A DNA stretch of 64,000 nt from Ascidia mentula (taxonomy: Eukaryota > Chordata > Ascidiacea > Phlebobranchia > Ascidiidae): contig OX387203.1 of assembly GCA_947561715.1 (NCBI GenBank), forward strand, positions 18,476,001 through 18,540,000, in the 5' to 3' direction. Positions 23,650 to 36,800 of this stretch are shown here, piece by piece. Under the pieces are notes generated by a model. The model had not been told where the DNA came from and did no database searches. It was given only the letters and a program-made list of their open reading frames with translations. Position 1 is the first letter of the stretch. Each line of letters begins with the position of its first letter. Both the position numbers and the translations under genes were made by a program.

Positions 23650-24498
23650 TACAGAGCGGTTTCTGCTTCAACCACATGTAAGTTTTGTCGGTTAGCAACC
23701 ACAACCACATTTTCCTGTTCCTGTGGTTGAGGCCTGAAAACGGCACGTAGGCCATCCCGGACTCTATCATAAAGCAGTTTCGGTGCGTTGGAGTAGATGA
23801 GGGGATTTAGAGAGCTGTTGATGGGGAGTAGGATGATTGCTGACACAGCGTACATCACTGGAGGCATAGGGATTCCACCGAAGTTTACAAATGCCATGAT
23901 TGAAATTGGAAACCAGCAGAGAAAATCGGTAGTTATCAGTCGGAGGATTTTCTTTTGCATTTCTGCCGAAACAAACAGCATTTCTGGAATAATATGTTTG
24001 CAAAAAGGATTTCGGCTACCTTTGTTTTGTCTTGCCGCCCTTCCATCTCTTGATCTCTCGTTCACTTTCCTGGCACTGGCAGTTGTCTTTTTGTAAATCC
24101 ACAAATATGTAATTGCCACGAACATGAAGGCCAGGTAGTTAAGAGTAATAATGGCAATGGAATATCCCCATACCTTGTCGTTGGTCGTTACATACAGTTT
24201 GCTAATGCAAACGCTGCTGCTGCTGTAATATCTACACACAGATATTTTTGGGGCGACAAAATTGAAGATTTTGCGATTATAAAAACGTACCCCAAATATC
24301 CAGAAATATCAAATGGCTCAGTGTAATTGTAATCCTCAAGAATATCCATAAAATCCATCCAGGAATTAGCATCATTCACTCGCATGAGGGCAGTGTTGTG
24401 TACTTGGGAATCGTTGCTTGTGAAGTTGTGTTGGAAAGTTACAAATCGATCCATGAAGTTATTCATGCCTGTATACGCAGCGCTAGTGTCATTCGAAA

Positions 24499-24534
24499 CT
24501 GGTTTCACCACCAACATTAACGACAATTTCTTAC
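24499..24534 (-). other. 36-nt ultrashort intron candidate in receptor B
   Basis: GTAAGA to CCAG. In B this stretch is open (TTA where A and D have TAG) and a multiple of three, so it can be read through or spliced without changing frame. Confidence 0.45.
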
Positions 24535-27500
24535 TAGAGAAGTCGACTGCAACATTGTCAAAAAACGGATTCTCATTCATCCAAGCTTTGGTTTCGAACA
24601 AATGTTGAAGTTGAGTTGTGAGTGGAATAAAAGCAATTGTCAACGAGAATGCCCAGGAGAGGATAATGGAAAGGATGACTGTTTTCAATTCCGGTTTCAA
24701 GGATGCATCGAGTGGCTGAAACAAAAGAAAACATTGACGTGTTTTCATTAAAAGTAATATGTTTGCAAGCTCGGCGTTCGTTTCAAATCGAGGGATGTGC
24801 ACAGTTGTCAGTTCGAATCCCATCGGACTGGAAATTGCTCCTTCTTTCTCTACCCTGTAGTTCCCAAATTGGGCAAAACTGCGTCATTTTAACAATATTC
24901 CTTTTAGTTTCGTTTCTCATGTCAGTCTTAGATTCTAGCGATATCTGTGAGTGTGAAAATAAATAGGTTTCTGGAGACAAAAGATTTCCAGAGAGAAAGT
25001 TGTCGTAAAATTTTGGAAAGGGTCGTCACCGGTTCAACGAAGTTGGCAATAGCTGACTTAACCAAATACAATTGTTTCACTTACGTTTTTCACAGCATAA
25101 AGTCGGAATATGGTCAACAGAACCATTGTAAACACCGATGTTTCGCTTGAAAGCAAAACCAATACCCCCATTGTGGTGCAACTTCCGCTTGATCTCCAAA
25201 TAAGGTCATTGGCACAATAATTTCCGGAGTATCTGACACCAGCGGCGCCCAGCATGATCAGATAAACTCCCATGAGTAGATCGGAAACGGATAGATTCAA
25301 AACAAGCAGATGGTTTGTGCGAAATGCAGCAGATTGTGATTCTGTCGTCGCCAACGTTTTACCTTCCATCGCCATGACAACCTTGAAACATATTAAAGGA
25401 ATATAACACGTGTTCTTATTGTGCAACCAAGACTAAACAAACTTTGTTTATTTTTCCAAATTTCCGGCAATTGCGAGCATCCCCATTATCCACACAATGG
25501 CTCGTAGAAATGGGTTTGCAATCAACTCGTATCGTGATGAAAATATGTTTTCATTGATCACTTTTGTATTTGTTGGACACTCGTCTGACCAATCAGAGCA
25601 GTCGCCGACTCCATTGAATTTCTATGTGGAGTAAATTAAAGAAAACTTTGTAGTTAAGTTGGTCATATTGGCGTCTGTAAACAGCACAATGCGAAATTAC
25701 TGTTTTGTATGTAATTGGTGAACAACGGAACTATGGAAATTAGACAAAAAATGTGTACTGCAATGTACATGTGTAGTTTTGTATACGTGGGAGGCGTGTG
25801 ACGCGTTAATTGGCCAGAAAGGTGGCGAGAAAAATAAGAACTAATTGGTAGACTGACAGTTCTCATCTGGTGGCAAACGTTGAGGTGTGCTTGTGTGGTT
25901 AAGTCTAAAGAACATGATTTGTGCAGTGGGTCGCACTTTATTCTTTGGTATTCGTCTTTTTAACATTGGGCGCTTTTAAAGTCTCTTTCATATTGACGTA
26001 ACTTTATTTAATTATGAAATCCGCATCTGTAGTGCGGCTCCCAACTTTTGTGTTGACGGTAAGTCGTTAGTACAGGGTGAACTGAGCGTTTACCGTAGTT
26101 GAGGTTGGGAAATTAGGCGCTAGAAACGGAGAAAAGGTCTTTCCAAATTTCAAAACCTAGAACTTCCATACCCGCCCTCCCAATAACTTTAGTCCGAATT
26201 CGGGTTCGCTGAATTAATTTCGGTCACAATAATAACATGCACGGAATCAAAACATCTTTGCAACAGGACACAAAACTTAAATATTGTCAACATGTGTTTA
26301 CCTTCTCTTTCTTAACAAACAATGGATGTTTGTTTTCGCAATAAAACCTCCCGTCCTTTGTGCAGTTTATTTCGTCACTTTGATTATCGCAGTTAATTGT
26401 GAGGTCACAAACATCCGATGCGTTGACAGAAATCTGTCACAGAAATCTGGGAAATACTTAAACCGTCTTTGTGGTTAACTGTGTGCGAAAGATTCAACAA
26501 AGGACATTATGACAAACAATACTGAACAACAGACACCGTTACCTATTTGACTTTTAAAGTTAAAATACAGTTTTGAAGCGATTTTTCTCTAATTCTTGCA
26601 ATTAATGTGTCTTGAATTTTTTGTGGTTTTGTTGACAAAAAATAACTTTACTTTGGCTCCATTTAACGTTGGACAGTAGAATCTTCCTTCCTTTGTGCAC
26701 AATTCTTCTGGATATTCGTCACTTTCATCCTTGCAATCAATGAAACCGTCGCATACTTTGGACATAGGAATACTGATAAGTCCGTCTTTTGTGCCGCAGT
26801 GTTTCCGATGTTTGCAAAGTTGAGGATCTTCATCGTGGTCGAAGAATCGACGTGTGTCATATTTGTAGATCTCATAACCACAATCCTGCTTCCCATCGCA
26901 CAGAAGTTTGTTGTCGAGCAAATTCCACCCATCCTGTGCAAAACACATCACGTGGTTTCTGGTATGTTTTTGAGCGAACAATTTGTTGCTCATGTTGGAA
27001 GGAATATTTTTGTTATTATTTTGAACGAAAGGTTTGTCAGGATTTCGTGGCAGTTACATGAGGTTTTATCATTAGTAAGTTTTGAAACAGATATCTCTGC
27101 CACAAATCTGTAAATCCGGTGGCGACAATTCAGCAGTGACCTTAAACTTTTTGCTTGTGTGTCGTAAAAGACACATGACACACAGCACTAATTCTTGTCT
27201 TTATGTTTTTTTTGTTCACCTGCGTTGTTTATTTGAATCTCTGTTCATTACATATATGCTCACATCACATCGCACTTTTGTTTATGTTTTCATCTTTTCT
27301 CCCACTTTATTTTTACACTTTATTTGTTTTTCTATGTTTGCCACGTGATCCCGTAACGCCCCATTGATTTAATGAAAAACCGTTGATTGGTTAATTTATC
27401 GGTGCGAGGAGGTGCTTTGGGTACGATCGAGTTAGTTTCGAATGGGCGTGGTGCTGTACTGAGAGTGAGTGTGGAAAAACGAAAAGTGTATCGATGGTAT

Positions 27501-28527
27501 TGGTTTTTACTGAGTATATGCACGTTTTACTGTCGTTTTAGCCTGTTCATTAAAGAGAAGCCCATTTAGCGAACCAGCGTGAGAGACTTTGACTTTATTG
27601 GTGATCCGTTACTGCAGGGTCCGGGCCGAGGTAGGAAATAAGTCCATGACACTTGCAAACTCAATTTGTCAGGTAACAGTGCCCATGTGGGACACCTGGA
27701 AACGTCCAACAAAGCACCGACAGCAACAAACGTCATTATAACAAACTTGTTTGAGATTTTATACCTGGGAATGTGATCACTATGTGATTGTCATGCATTA
27801 CAAGATGTTTATTTCTCAAAAGTTTTGTTATAGTTTTTACATCAACCAGGTAAAAACAAAGAAAATAGCAAAATAAGCTTGACGAACAAATACAATTTGT
27901 GACGAAAGCGAGAATTAACTCTTAAACGTGTGGAATGTGACGACGAAATTGACTTTTCAGGCGAATCCTCTTTCAAACTCTTGCCGTGGTCGCAGTATTT
28001 TAATTACCCACATAAGTCTGCCTCTTATTTTTGTGGCAATTGTTAAAATGTAGGTATCACAAATCAGTACTACATGCCGTTTAGTGCAACCCAAATACCA
28101 CATAAATTCCACGCATGTCAACTTTGCACAATAATTGTCTGTGGAAACTCGGTACAAGCATGAGTTGTAACTGTTAACGACCTTGAAGTTATTTCTTTAG
28201 TAATGTAATAGGAATTTGTAAATAATTATTATCACGTATTGAAGTCTTGTTCGAATTTTTGTAAAATAAAACTTTGGAATTTTTTTTCAATGTTTCAGAT
28301 AAGCAATCTTGCATGCGAAGCTAGTTTTACTCCCCACTACATCCCATAGTTGGTTTTGAGCAATGGGATGGTATTCCAAACTCTGAGCTTTTGGAATTTA
28401 AGTACATTACAAACAGTTAACAAATGTACAAAGTGTCAAAGAAAGCGAACAATTTTCCATGATGATACGGAATTTGGTTATAAATATATAAGATGTTTTA
28501 ACTCGCGATAAAAGTATTCAAACTTAT

Positions 28528-28700
28528 CCGTAACGATAGTACTGGGATGTTTGTCGGCTACGACGGTGAAGTTCGGTATTACGAAGTGACTCAACCTCAT
28601 GAGACACCGGGTTCGTACATCGTCCGTGAAGATAATGGCAAAGTGAGATGAGGCGGAACTCATATCCACCACAGAGCAGCCGAATGCAACGCGCTTTGGT
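28528..28700 (+). pseudogene. Remnant of a gypsy-like pol C-terminus in the receptor B intron
   Basis: Plus-strand translation from about 28541 gives VRYYEVTQPHETPGSYIVR followed by EDNGKVR and then a stop. This resembles the end of Ty3/gypsy integrase regions, where a PRSYxV...GxxxRRN pattern is common. Copies: 37380-37552 (C) and about 47582-47750 (D). A lacks the segment. Only a decayed fragment remains. Confidence 0.4.
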
Positions 28701-29956
28701 GGAATTAGTTGAACCATGTGTTTTATAGCAACGAAGTAGGTGTAGTGCGGTTATTGTGATGATGTCACTGAAGGTTGCCCAATAGTATATAACAACATGT
28801 GTACAACGTAATCTTTTTGCATGCAACAGTGTTTGAAGTGATCGCGATGGCGCCACAGACAGAGACATTAATAATTGGGATAAATGGATGATCTCGGTAC
28901 TGTGACGTTGTCGTATCTAACACAAACATCTTCGAGACACAGGTATTCATGTAATTGCGCAGTGTGACGCTCTTTGATCATATAAGAATGAAGTATTAAA
29001 AAATCTTTTCATTGTGCTTCGTGGATTAGTTCGCTTTGAAACGAACAATTTTAATTGCAAAACCACAACATTGGTTGTAACTCGGTTCATGTCTCTGATT
29101 GTTGGTTTGTTCCACTGTAGTTTAGAAAACTACAGGAACCAAACCATGAAGGTAAAAAATATTCATTGCGTTCGACTGCGAGAACATTGTTGCAAACGTT
29201 TGTTTAAACTGGAGTTTGTCCAGCAAGTAAGTAAGTATATTGTGTTGGTAAAAATCTGCAAATGTACGTAAACATCTAAACCATTTTCATTAAGTCTGGT
29301 AAACGTATTTCCAACTAAAAAGAAGCTATGTATTCTCACTTACCCAACACCACCACCTCTGTTTGTAGTTGGTTGTTGTTGTTGTTGTTGAGCAGTCGTT
29401 CTTCACTTCCTCATCAACACTGAAAATACTTGACTGTTTCGTGTTTATTTTATATTTAAAATCTCAAATTGAGTGCAGATGATATTTACTTGCGACTTCT
29501 GAAGTAATTAAACAAACGTTTTTGAAACCCATCCATGGGAATTCTCCTCAAAACTGACCGAAAATTACGAAAAGATGTTTAACCTCCAAACACCTGCTGC
29601 ACTCCACTGAAGCAAAAATGCCTCACACTGAATTTGTTCTCTTGTGATAACATCAATAGTATGCCAAGAAATATAAACAATAACAAAGAATCGCTTTATC
29701 ATAATTGGTTTTGAAACACGGCAGCTGAAGGACACAAAGTTATTGAAACCACTTTAACCCAACAAATAAAACTATTAACTTAACTTGGTACAAAGCAAAT
29801 TTCCCATGCTTGGTTGCCCATTATTGAAACACTGTTACGTCGCAAAGGTTGGTGGCTTGTAGTGCTTAGATATGCGATGACTTGCATTTAAAGTCTTTTT
29901 CGACTACAATACTTTGTAATCAAGGCCCAAAACTTCTTTATGATGTCATAACAGTA

Positions 29957-30872
29957 AAGGCCCGTTTACACTACAGACGATTCCGTGTTTGTTTTATTGT
30001 GCGCGCGTGCTGGGTTGTGCTGGGATGGAATGTGCCGGTCTGTGCTTGGATGTGCTCGCTATTGCTCGATGAGCATAAATTCGGGCACAGTTGGGCACAT
30101 TTCAGCACACATTGATGCGACAGTGCAAGGCGACTGCTTAAAACGAGATGACATATATTATTTTGGTTTGTGGTTGTGTGATGTGACCGCGTTTCACGTG
30201 TGAGCGATTGTTTTGAGCGCACGAAATGGTGCCGTAACTGAAATACAAAGTGGTGTGTGGAACGGCATCTCAGCGGGATGTTGCTGTGGAAAATCATTGT
30301 CCTGGTTCAATTATACCATCTTTGTTTTATATGTAAAACAGTAACTGCCTTAAGTATGTAACACAGTACATGCCTTAAGTATGTAACACAGTACATGCCT
30401 TAAGTATGAAACACAGTACATGCCTTAAGTATGTAACACAGTACATGCCTTAAGTATGAAACACAATACATGGCTTAAGTATGTAACACAGTACATGCCT
30501 CAAGTATGTAACACAGTACATGCCTCAAGTATGTAACACAGTACATGCCTTAAGTATGAAACACAGTACATGCCTTAAGTATGTAACACAGTACATGCCT
30601 TAAGTATGTAACACAGCGCATGCCTCAAGTATGTAACACAGTACATGCCTTTTGTTGAAAAATATGTACAGCCAATAGCAACAACTTCAATTTGTACCAA
30701 TAATATCGCTGGCGGGGCCGAGAAATGCAAGACAAGAGTCCTTAAAAATTATCAACGTAACTTGTCACTTGCATTTGTCGGTTTCGTGTTCGATTATTCC
30801 AGTAGTGTAAACGCCGTGTGAGCCAGAATGTGCTGTGCCGTGCCAAACTGTGTTTGTGTGTAAACGGGCCAT
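29957..30872. mobile_element. TA-flanked inverted-repeat element (MITE-like) in receptor B intron
   Basis: The 916-bp intact form of the element at 8159-11085, with inverted ends AAGGCCCGTTTACAC and GTGTAAACGGGCC. It contains the 25-bp minisatellite and shows the empty target sites for the LTR element and for the 7.5-kb transposon. Confidence 0.7.
30345..30653 (+). repeat. 25-bp minisatellite, about 12 copies (receptor B intron)
   Basis: About 12 units with variants GTATGAAAC and CTCAAGTATG interspersed. It lies inside the MITE-like element. Confidence 0.9.
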
Positions 30873-31763
30873 TAAGGAATGGGTATTTTTCCTGCAGCGG
30901 CGAAACACATCCTTAACACCTGCATTAGTTTATGAGTCGTGCCAATGAAAACAAGTCATGTAGTATTTACAGACACTTAACACATCTTACACTATTGCAA
31001 GTCATATGTTTCTGGTGACGCATTGGATGTCCGTGGTTTCAATCCAAAGAATAAACTAATGCTTTATCACTTACTAATGAAACTTGCCACAATCTTTGGT
31101 TTTCCCACTTTGACAAAAACATTCATCACTTTTATCAGGACAGTCGGTGACGTCATCACACACACTTGACCTTGAGATGATCATGGGGTCATTTGTACAT
31201 TGGAAACATGAACGATGATTAAATTTCTGAGAACTTCGAATGTCTCTGCAAACCAAGTCGGTTCTTTTTGAATTAGAACTGATGATGCTTTTAGCGAAAC
31301 ATGTTTTTTTTGCAATAAACTTCGTTTGAAACGAGGTTATTTATATTGTAATATTACAAGTCCATTCGGTCTTATCTTAACCGGAAGATACTTTCAACCA
31401 ACCACAACGTTTCATCAGTACCTGGCATCTCCATTCTCCGAGGTGTAACACAAATCAGATTTATCATCACAATCGGCAATGTCGTCCCACAGAAACATCT
31501 GCGGAAGATTGCAATTCCTGCCATTCCGAACACATTTGAATCCATGTCCATTATTCCAGTGTTGGAAAGATGGACAGTCATTGCAAGGATCGCCATCACA
31601 AACAGTCGAACGTTTCCTACAAGCTGAATTCGGACATTGGAAGTGGGTGGGGCAGATGTCACAAGTTTTTTTTCCAACACATTGGATGATTCCTTTGCAA
31701 AACTCCTTCACTCTTAGGGCGCATACTTTGTTTGTTTTGAAGACGTCAAACTTATTGTCGCAA

Positions 31764-33816
31764 CTGTAACAAAAGTAATGTATTACGTCATATAACAATA
31801 GTTTCGGGAGATTTGTGTTTGTAAATGTTAAACATGAAAAGTCATCATGGCTGATAATCTGTAAATGTTAGGTTTGGTTTTAAATAAACTAGATTAACGC
31901 CTAGTCATGCACGATAGTGTATACAGATGTGTGAATAACAATACACAATCTATGACTTCACAATAATTTCGCGTAGCATCTGCTGAAAAAAACTAATAGA
32001 AATCAAATTGAAGCCAATATTATAAATTATGTGAGCTGTAAACAGTTGACCACTATTCCTTACTATAAGGTCTCATCCACCCCAAAGTCAACCATGCGGG
32101 ACGACGGCATTACCGAATATATGCAGTCCCACAAAGAAGAAAACATCGTACTGCCACACTACATACGCAACATCAGGCAAGCATCTTAAATGTCTATGTG
32201 GTAATATTCTTGGCGGTCACAATTTTTGCTGCAATTTTTACGTTTTGTTGTTACATTTGTTACTATTCCACATAAACATTACGCCAAGAGATGTTAACCT
32301 TAATTGCTCAAAAATATTTTCAATGTTCTTCACAAAAATGTCTGACCACAAAGAATGGACGCAGCCAGACACATTGGCTACCTTAACCACACATAGTTTC
32401 ATTAAACTAGGATTCCACAGGTTAAATATTAGGTCTTAAACTCACTGTTTTTTGTTTATTTATAAGAGATATTCTAGATTATATTGTTATTTTTCACCAC
32501 AACGGGTTTCAATAATTCGTGGATTCCGATCCGAAAAAATTCTTTGGCGCGAATTTTGGTGGTTATCTTAGCCAATAATGTCAATCAGGATATAGGTTGA
32601 GTTCTTAGTAGATTTTAACAAGCTCATCAATTCCACAACGGAATTCAATTAAATTTTATTTCTGCGCAAATAGAACTGAACGCGTATGAACAGTAATAAT
32701 GCAAAACAAAATGGAATGAGGACCGATAACATCATGAGGGAATCGAGATGATATTCATTCCTTCCTTACCCTGAGGAAGCCATGTTGGATAACAGGCGAA
32801 ACGTCGGTAAATAAAGTAACGTTTTTATTGTGTCAGAGGAACAGACATTAAATTTGACAAAACGATTGTAACATGTCTGTGAAATTTGAAATATTTTTTA
32901 ACGAAAACACTTTAAAGGGACAAAACTAACCGCTAGTTTGTACCAAACTGTAGTTGATGGCAAGAAGAATTAACTTCAAACAAAATATCTTGTTGCTGCT
33001 CGTTTGATGCCACGTTACGATAAACGCAATTCTTATTGGAATTTACACTGACAGTTTGTCCTGCCAAGAATTTTACAACATCTTGTTTGCATTAAATCAT
33101 ACTTATCCATGTTATCCATGATATACATGATTATGTACAAGGCATGTGAAAGGTGGTTTTCAACATTTTTCGGTGAAGTTTTGTGGTTGGCAGAATATAT
33201 TTCCCTCTACCGATAGTTTGTATTGGTTTCATGAAACATTTCCAACATCATAACATTATATTTACAAGTGAACGATCATCCAGCAACATGATAAGCTCAT
33301 ATCCGTCGTTAAACACACTGATTTCATCCCCATTATGTTCCAACTTTATCATATTTCATCTCATACGATGGTTGGTACTTTGCACGCCACAAATGCACTC
33401 AAATGTTTCTCCAATTCGATAGAAAACAAAATAAAGCGGGGAAGTCACTGGCAGCAAGGGGAATCAACGCATCATTGTAATATCTAAAATGATTCTACCC
33501 AAGTTGATGTCAAGCGTTCCAACACTCACACATGATAACAATGTCCATGTGTTGGATGCCGAGTCCAACCAACTCATCACGTGACTCATACCATGCTACA
33601 TAAAATGATTACTCACAAATTAAAACTGAAAAGCATGACCGGGCATTAATAGAGACAAGGAAACCAAAAATGTCATTTGAAATATCAATTTTGTGTTGGA
33701 ATTATTCTGCAATCACAAACAAAATTCCACACATGGAAGGTAAGCGTATGGAGTCGGTTCTGTCAGTTCTATGTCAGAAAAAGTACTTCATATTTTGCAC
33801 AAAACTGAATGCAAGG
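31764..33816. other. Junction between the receptor B 5' side and the next 3'-flank block
   Basis: About 31764-32080 matches the A intron near 12900-13170; 32085-32200 matches 13960-14075; 32205 onward matches 780-2379. This is where the first four receptor exons would be expected and are absent, consistent with unequal recombination inside the array. No gene seen. Confidence 0.65.
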
Positions 33817-33822
33817 TTTATT
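33817..33822 (-). promoter_or_regulatory. AATAAA overlapping the stop codon of the orphan TM5-7 exon
   Basis: Same arrangement as in the other copies. Confidence 0.55.
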
Positions 33823-36800
33823 TACAGAGCAGTTTCTGCTTCAACCACATGTAAGTTTTGTCGGTTAGCAACCACAACCACATTTTCCTGTTTCTCTTCC
33901 TGTGGTTGAGGCCTGAAAACGGTACGTAGGCCATCCCGGACTCTATCATAAAGGAGTTTCGGTGCGTTGGAGTAGATGAGGGGATTTAGAGAGCTGTTGA
34001 TTGGGAGTAGGATGATTGCTGACACAGCGTACATCACTGGAGGCATAGCGACTCCACCGAAGTTGACAAATGCCATGATTGAAATTGGAACCCAGCAGAG
34101 AAAATCGGTAATTATCAGTCGGAGGATTTTCTTTTGCATTTCTGCCGAAACAAACAGCATTATTGGAATAAGATGTTTGCAAATACGAATGCGGTTACCT
34201 TTGTTTTGTTTTGCCGCTCTTCCATCTCTTGATCTCTCGTTCACTTGCCTGGCACTGGCAGTTGTCTTCTTGTAAATCCACAAATACGTAATTGCCACGA
34301 ACATGAAGGCCAGGTAGTTAAGAGTAATAATGGCAATGGAATATCCCCATGCCTTGTCGTTGGCCGTTACATACAGTTTGCTAATGCAAACGCTGCTGCT
34401 GCTGTAATATCTACACACAGATTGTTGGACACTCGTCTGACCAATCAGAGCAGTCGCCGACTCCATTGAATTTCTATGTGGAGTAAATTAAAGAAAACTT
34501 TGTAGTTAAGTTGGTCATATTGGCGTCTGTAAACAGCACAATGCGAAATTACTGTTTTGTATGTAATTGGTGAACAACGGAACTATGGAAATTAGACAAA
34601 AAATGTGTACTGCAATGTACATGTGTAGTTTTGTATACGTGGGAGGCGTGTGACGCGTTAATTGGCCAGAAAGGTGGCGAGAAAAATAAGAACTAATTGG
34701 TAGACTGACAGTTCTCATCTGGTGGCAAACGTTGAGGTGTGCTTGTGTGGTTAAGTCTAAAGAACATGATTTGTGCAGTGGGTCGCACTTTATTCTTTGG
34801 TATTCGTCTTTTTAACATTGGGCGCTTTTAAAGTCTCTTTCATATTGACGTAACTTTATTTAATTATGAAATCCGCATCTGTAGTGCGGCTCCCAACTTT
34901 TGTGTTGACGGTAAGTCGTTAGTACAGGGTGAACTGAGCGTTTACCGTAGTTGAGGTTGGGAAATTAGGCGCTAGAAACGGAGAAAAGGTCTTTCCAAAT
35001 TTCAAAACCTAGAACTTCCATACCCGCCCTCCCAATAACTTTAGTCCGAATTCGGGTTCGCTGAATTAATTTCGGTCACAATAATAACATGCACGGAATC
35101 AAAACATCTTTGCAACAGGACACAAAACTTAAATATTGTCAACATGTGTTTACCTTCTCTTTCTTAACAAACAATGGATGTTTGTTTTCGCAATAAAACC
35201 TCCCGTCCTTTGTGCAGTTTATTTCGTCACTTTGATTATCGCAGTTAATTGTGAGGTCACAAACATCCGATGCGTTGACAGAAATCTGTCACAGAAATCT
35301 GGGAAATACTTAAACCGTCTTTGTGGTTAACTGTGTGCGAAAGATTCAACAAAGGACATTATGACAAACAATACTGAACAACAGACACCGTTACCTATTT
35401 GACTTTTAAAGTTAAAATACAGTTTTGAAGCGATTTTTCTCTAATTCTTGCAATTAATGTGTCTTGAATTTTTTGTGGTTTTGTTGACAAAAAATAACTT
35501 TACTTTGGCTCCATTTAACGTTGGACAGTAGAATCTTCCTTCCTTTGTGCACAATTCTTCTGGATATTCGTCACTTTCATCCTTGCAATCAATGAAACCG
35601 TCGCATACTTTGGACATAGGAATACTGATAAGTCCGTCTTTTGTGCCGCAGTGTTTCCGATGTTTGCAAAGTTGAGGATCTTCATCGTGGTCGAAGAATC
35701 GACGTGTGTCATATTTGTAGATCTCATAACCACAATCCTGCTTCCCATCGCACAGAAGTTTGTTGTCGAGCAAATTCCACCCATCCTGTGCAAAACACAT
35801 CACGTGGTTTCTGGTATGTTTTTGAGCGAACAATTTGTTGCTCATGTTGGAAGGAATATTTTTGTTATTATTTTGAACGAAAGGTTTGTCAGGATTTCGT
35901 GGCAGTTACATGAGGTTTTATCATTAGTAAGTTTTGAAACAGATATCTCTGCCACAAATCTGTAAATCCGGTGGCGACAATTCAGCAGTGACCTTAAACT
36001 TTTTGCTTGTGTGTCGTAAAAGACACATGACACACAGCACTAATTCTTGTCTTTATGTTTTTTTTGTTCACCTGCGTTGTTTATTTGAATCTCTGTTCAT
36101 TACATATATGCTCACATCACATCGCACTTTTGTTTATGTTTTCATCTTTTCTCCCACTTTATTTTTACACTTTATTTGTTTTTCTATGTTTGCCACGTGA
36201 TCCCGTAACGCCCCATTGATTTAATGAAAAACCGTTGATTGGTTAATTTATCGGTGCGAGGAGGTGCTTTGGGTACGATCGAGTTAGTTTCGAATGGGCG
36301 TGGTGCTGTACTGAGAGTGAGTGTGGAAAAACGAAAAGTGTATCGATGGTATTGGTTTTTACTGAGTATATGCACGTTTTACTGTCGTTTTAGCCTGTTC
36401 ATTAAAGAGAAGCCCATTTAGCGAACCAGCGTGAGAGACTTTGACTTTATTGGTGATCCGTTACTGCAGGGTCCGGGCCGAGGTAGGAAATAAGTCCATG
36501 ACACTTGCAAACTCAATTTGTCAGGTAACAGTGCCCATGTGGGACACCTGGAAACGTCCAACAAAGCACCGACAGCAACAAACGTCATTATAACAAACTT
36601 GTTTGAGATTTTATACCTGGGAATGTGATCACTATGTGATTGTCATGCATTACAAGATGTTTATTTCTCAAAAGTTTTGTTATAGTTTTTACATCAACCA
36701 GGTAAAAACAAAGAAAATAGCAAAATAAGCTTGACGAACAAATACAATTTGTGACGAAAGCGAGAATTAACTCTTAAACGTGTGGAATGTGACGACGAAA

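Larger units (their letters stand above)
23649..31763 (-). pseudogene. Receptor B: 5'-truncated LDLa-7TM receptor copy with a broken splice donor
   Basis: Recognisable exons (minus, 5' to 3'): 31422-31763, 31075-31245, 29344-29419, 26652-26933, 26302-26433, 25457-25621 (TM1), 25085-25381 (TM2-3), 24535-24715 (TM4), 24291-24498, 23649-24231 (TM5-7). All are open and phase-compatible. Compared with A and D, the leader exon, two following exons, the first LDLa exon and the internal exon pair (A exons 6-7) are missing. Upstream, sequence jumps near 32205 into a 3'-flank block. The donor after TM1 reads GA where A and D have GT, so TM1 could not splice normally to TM2. NPLIY, CWFP and the ETAL tail are kept. 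Probably a pseudogene, though it could borrow upstream exons or the donor change could be an error. Confidence 0.65.
25570..34421. repeat. 8852-bp direct duplication, first copy
   Basis: Copy two is 34422-43273. All stretches I compared, including ORF boundaries and the 12-copy minisatellite, are the same at a constant offset of 8852. The junction at 34421-34422 joins CACACAGA to TTGTTGG with a single shared T. Confidence 0.9.

Noticed and set aside
30345..30653. CRISPR-like array
   Set aside because: Units are contiguous 25-bp tandem repeats with no unique spacers, in a eukaryotic intron.
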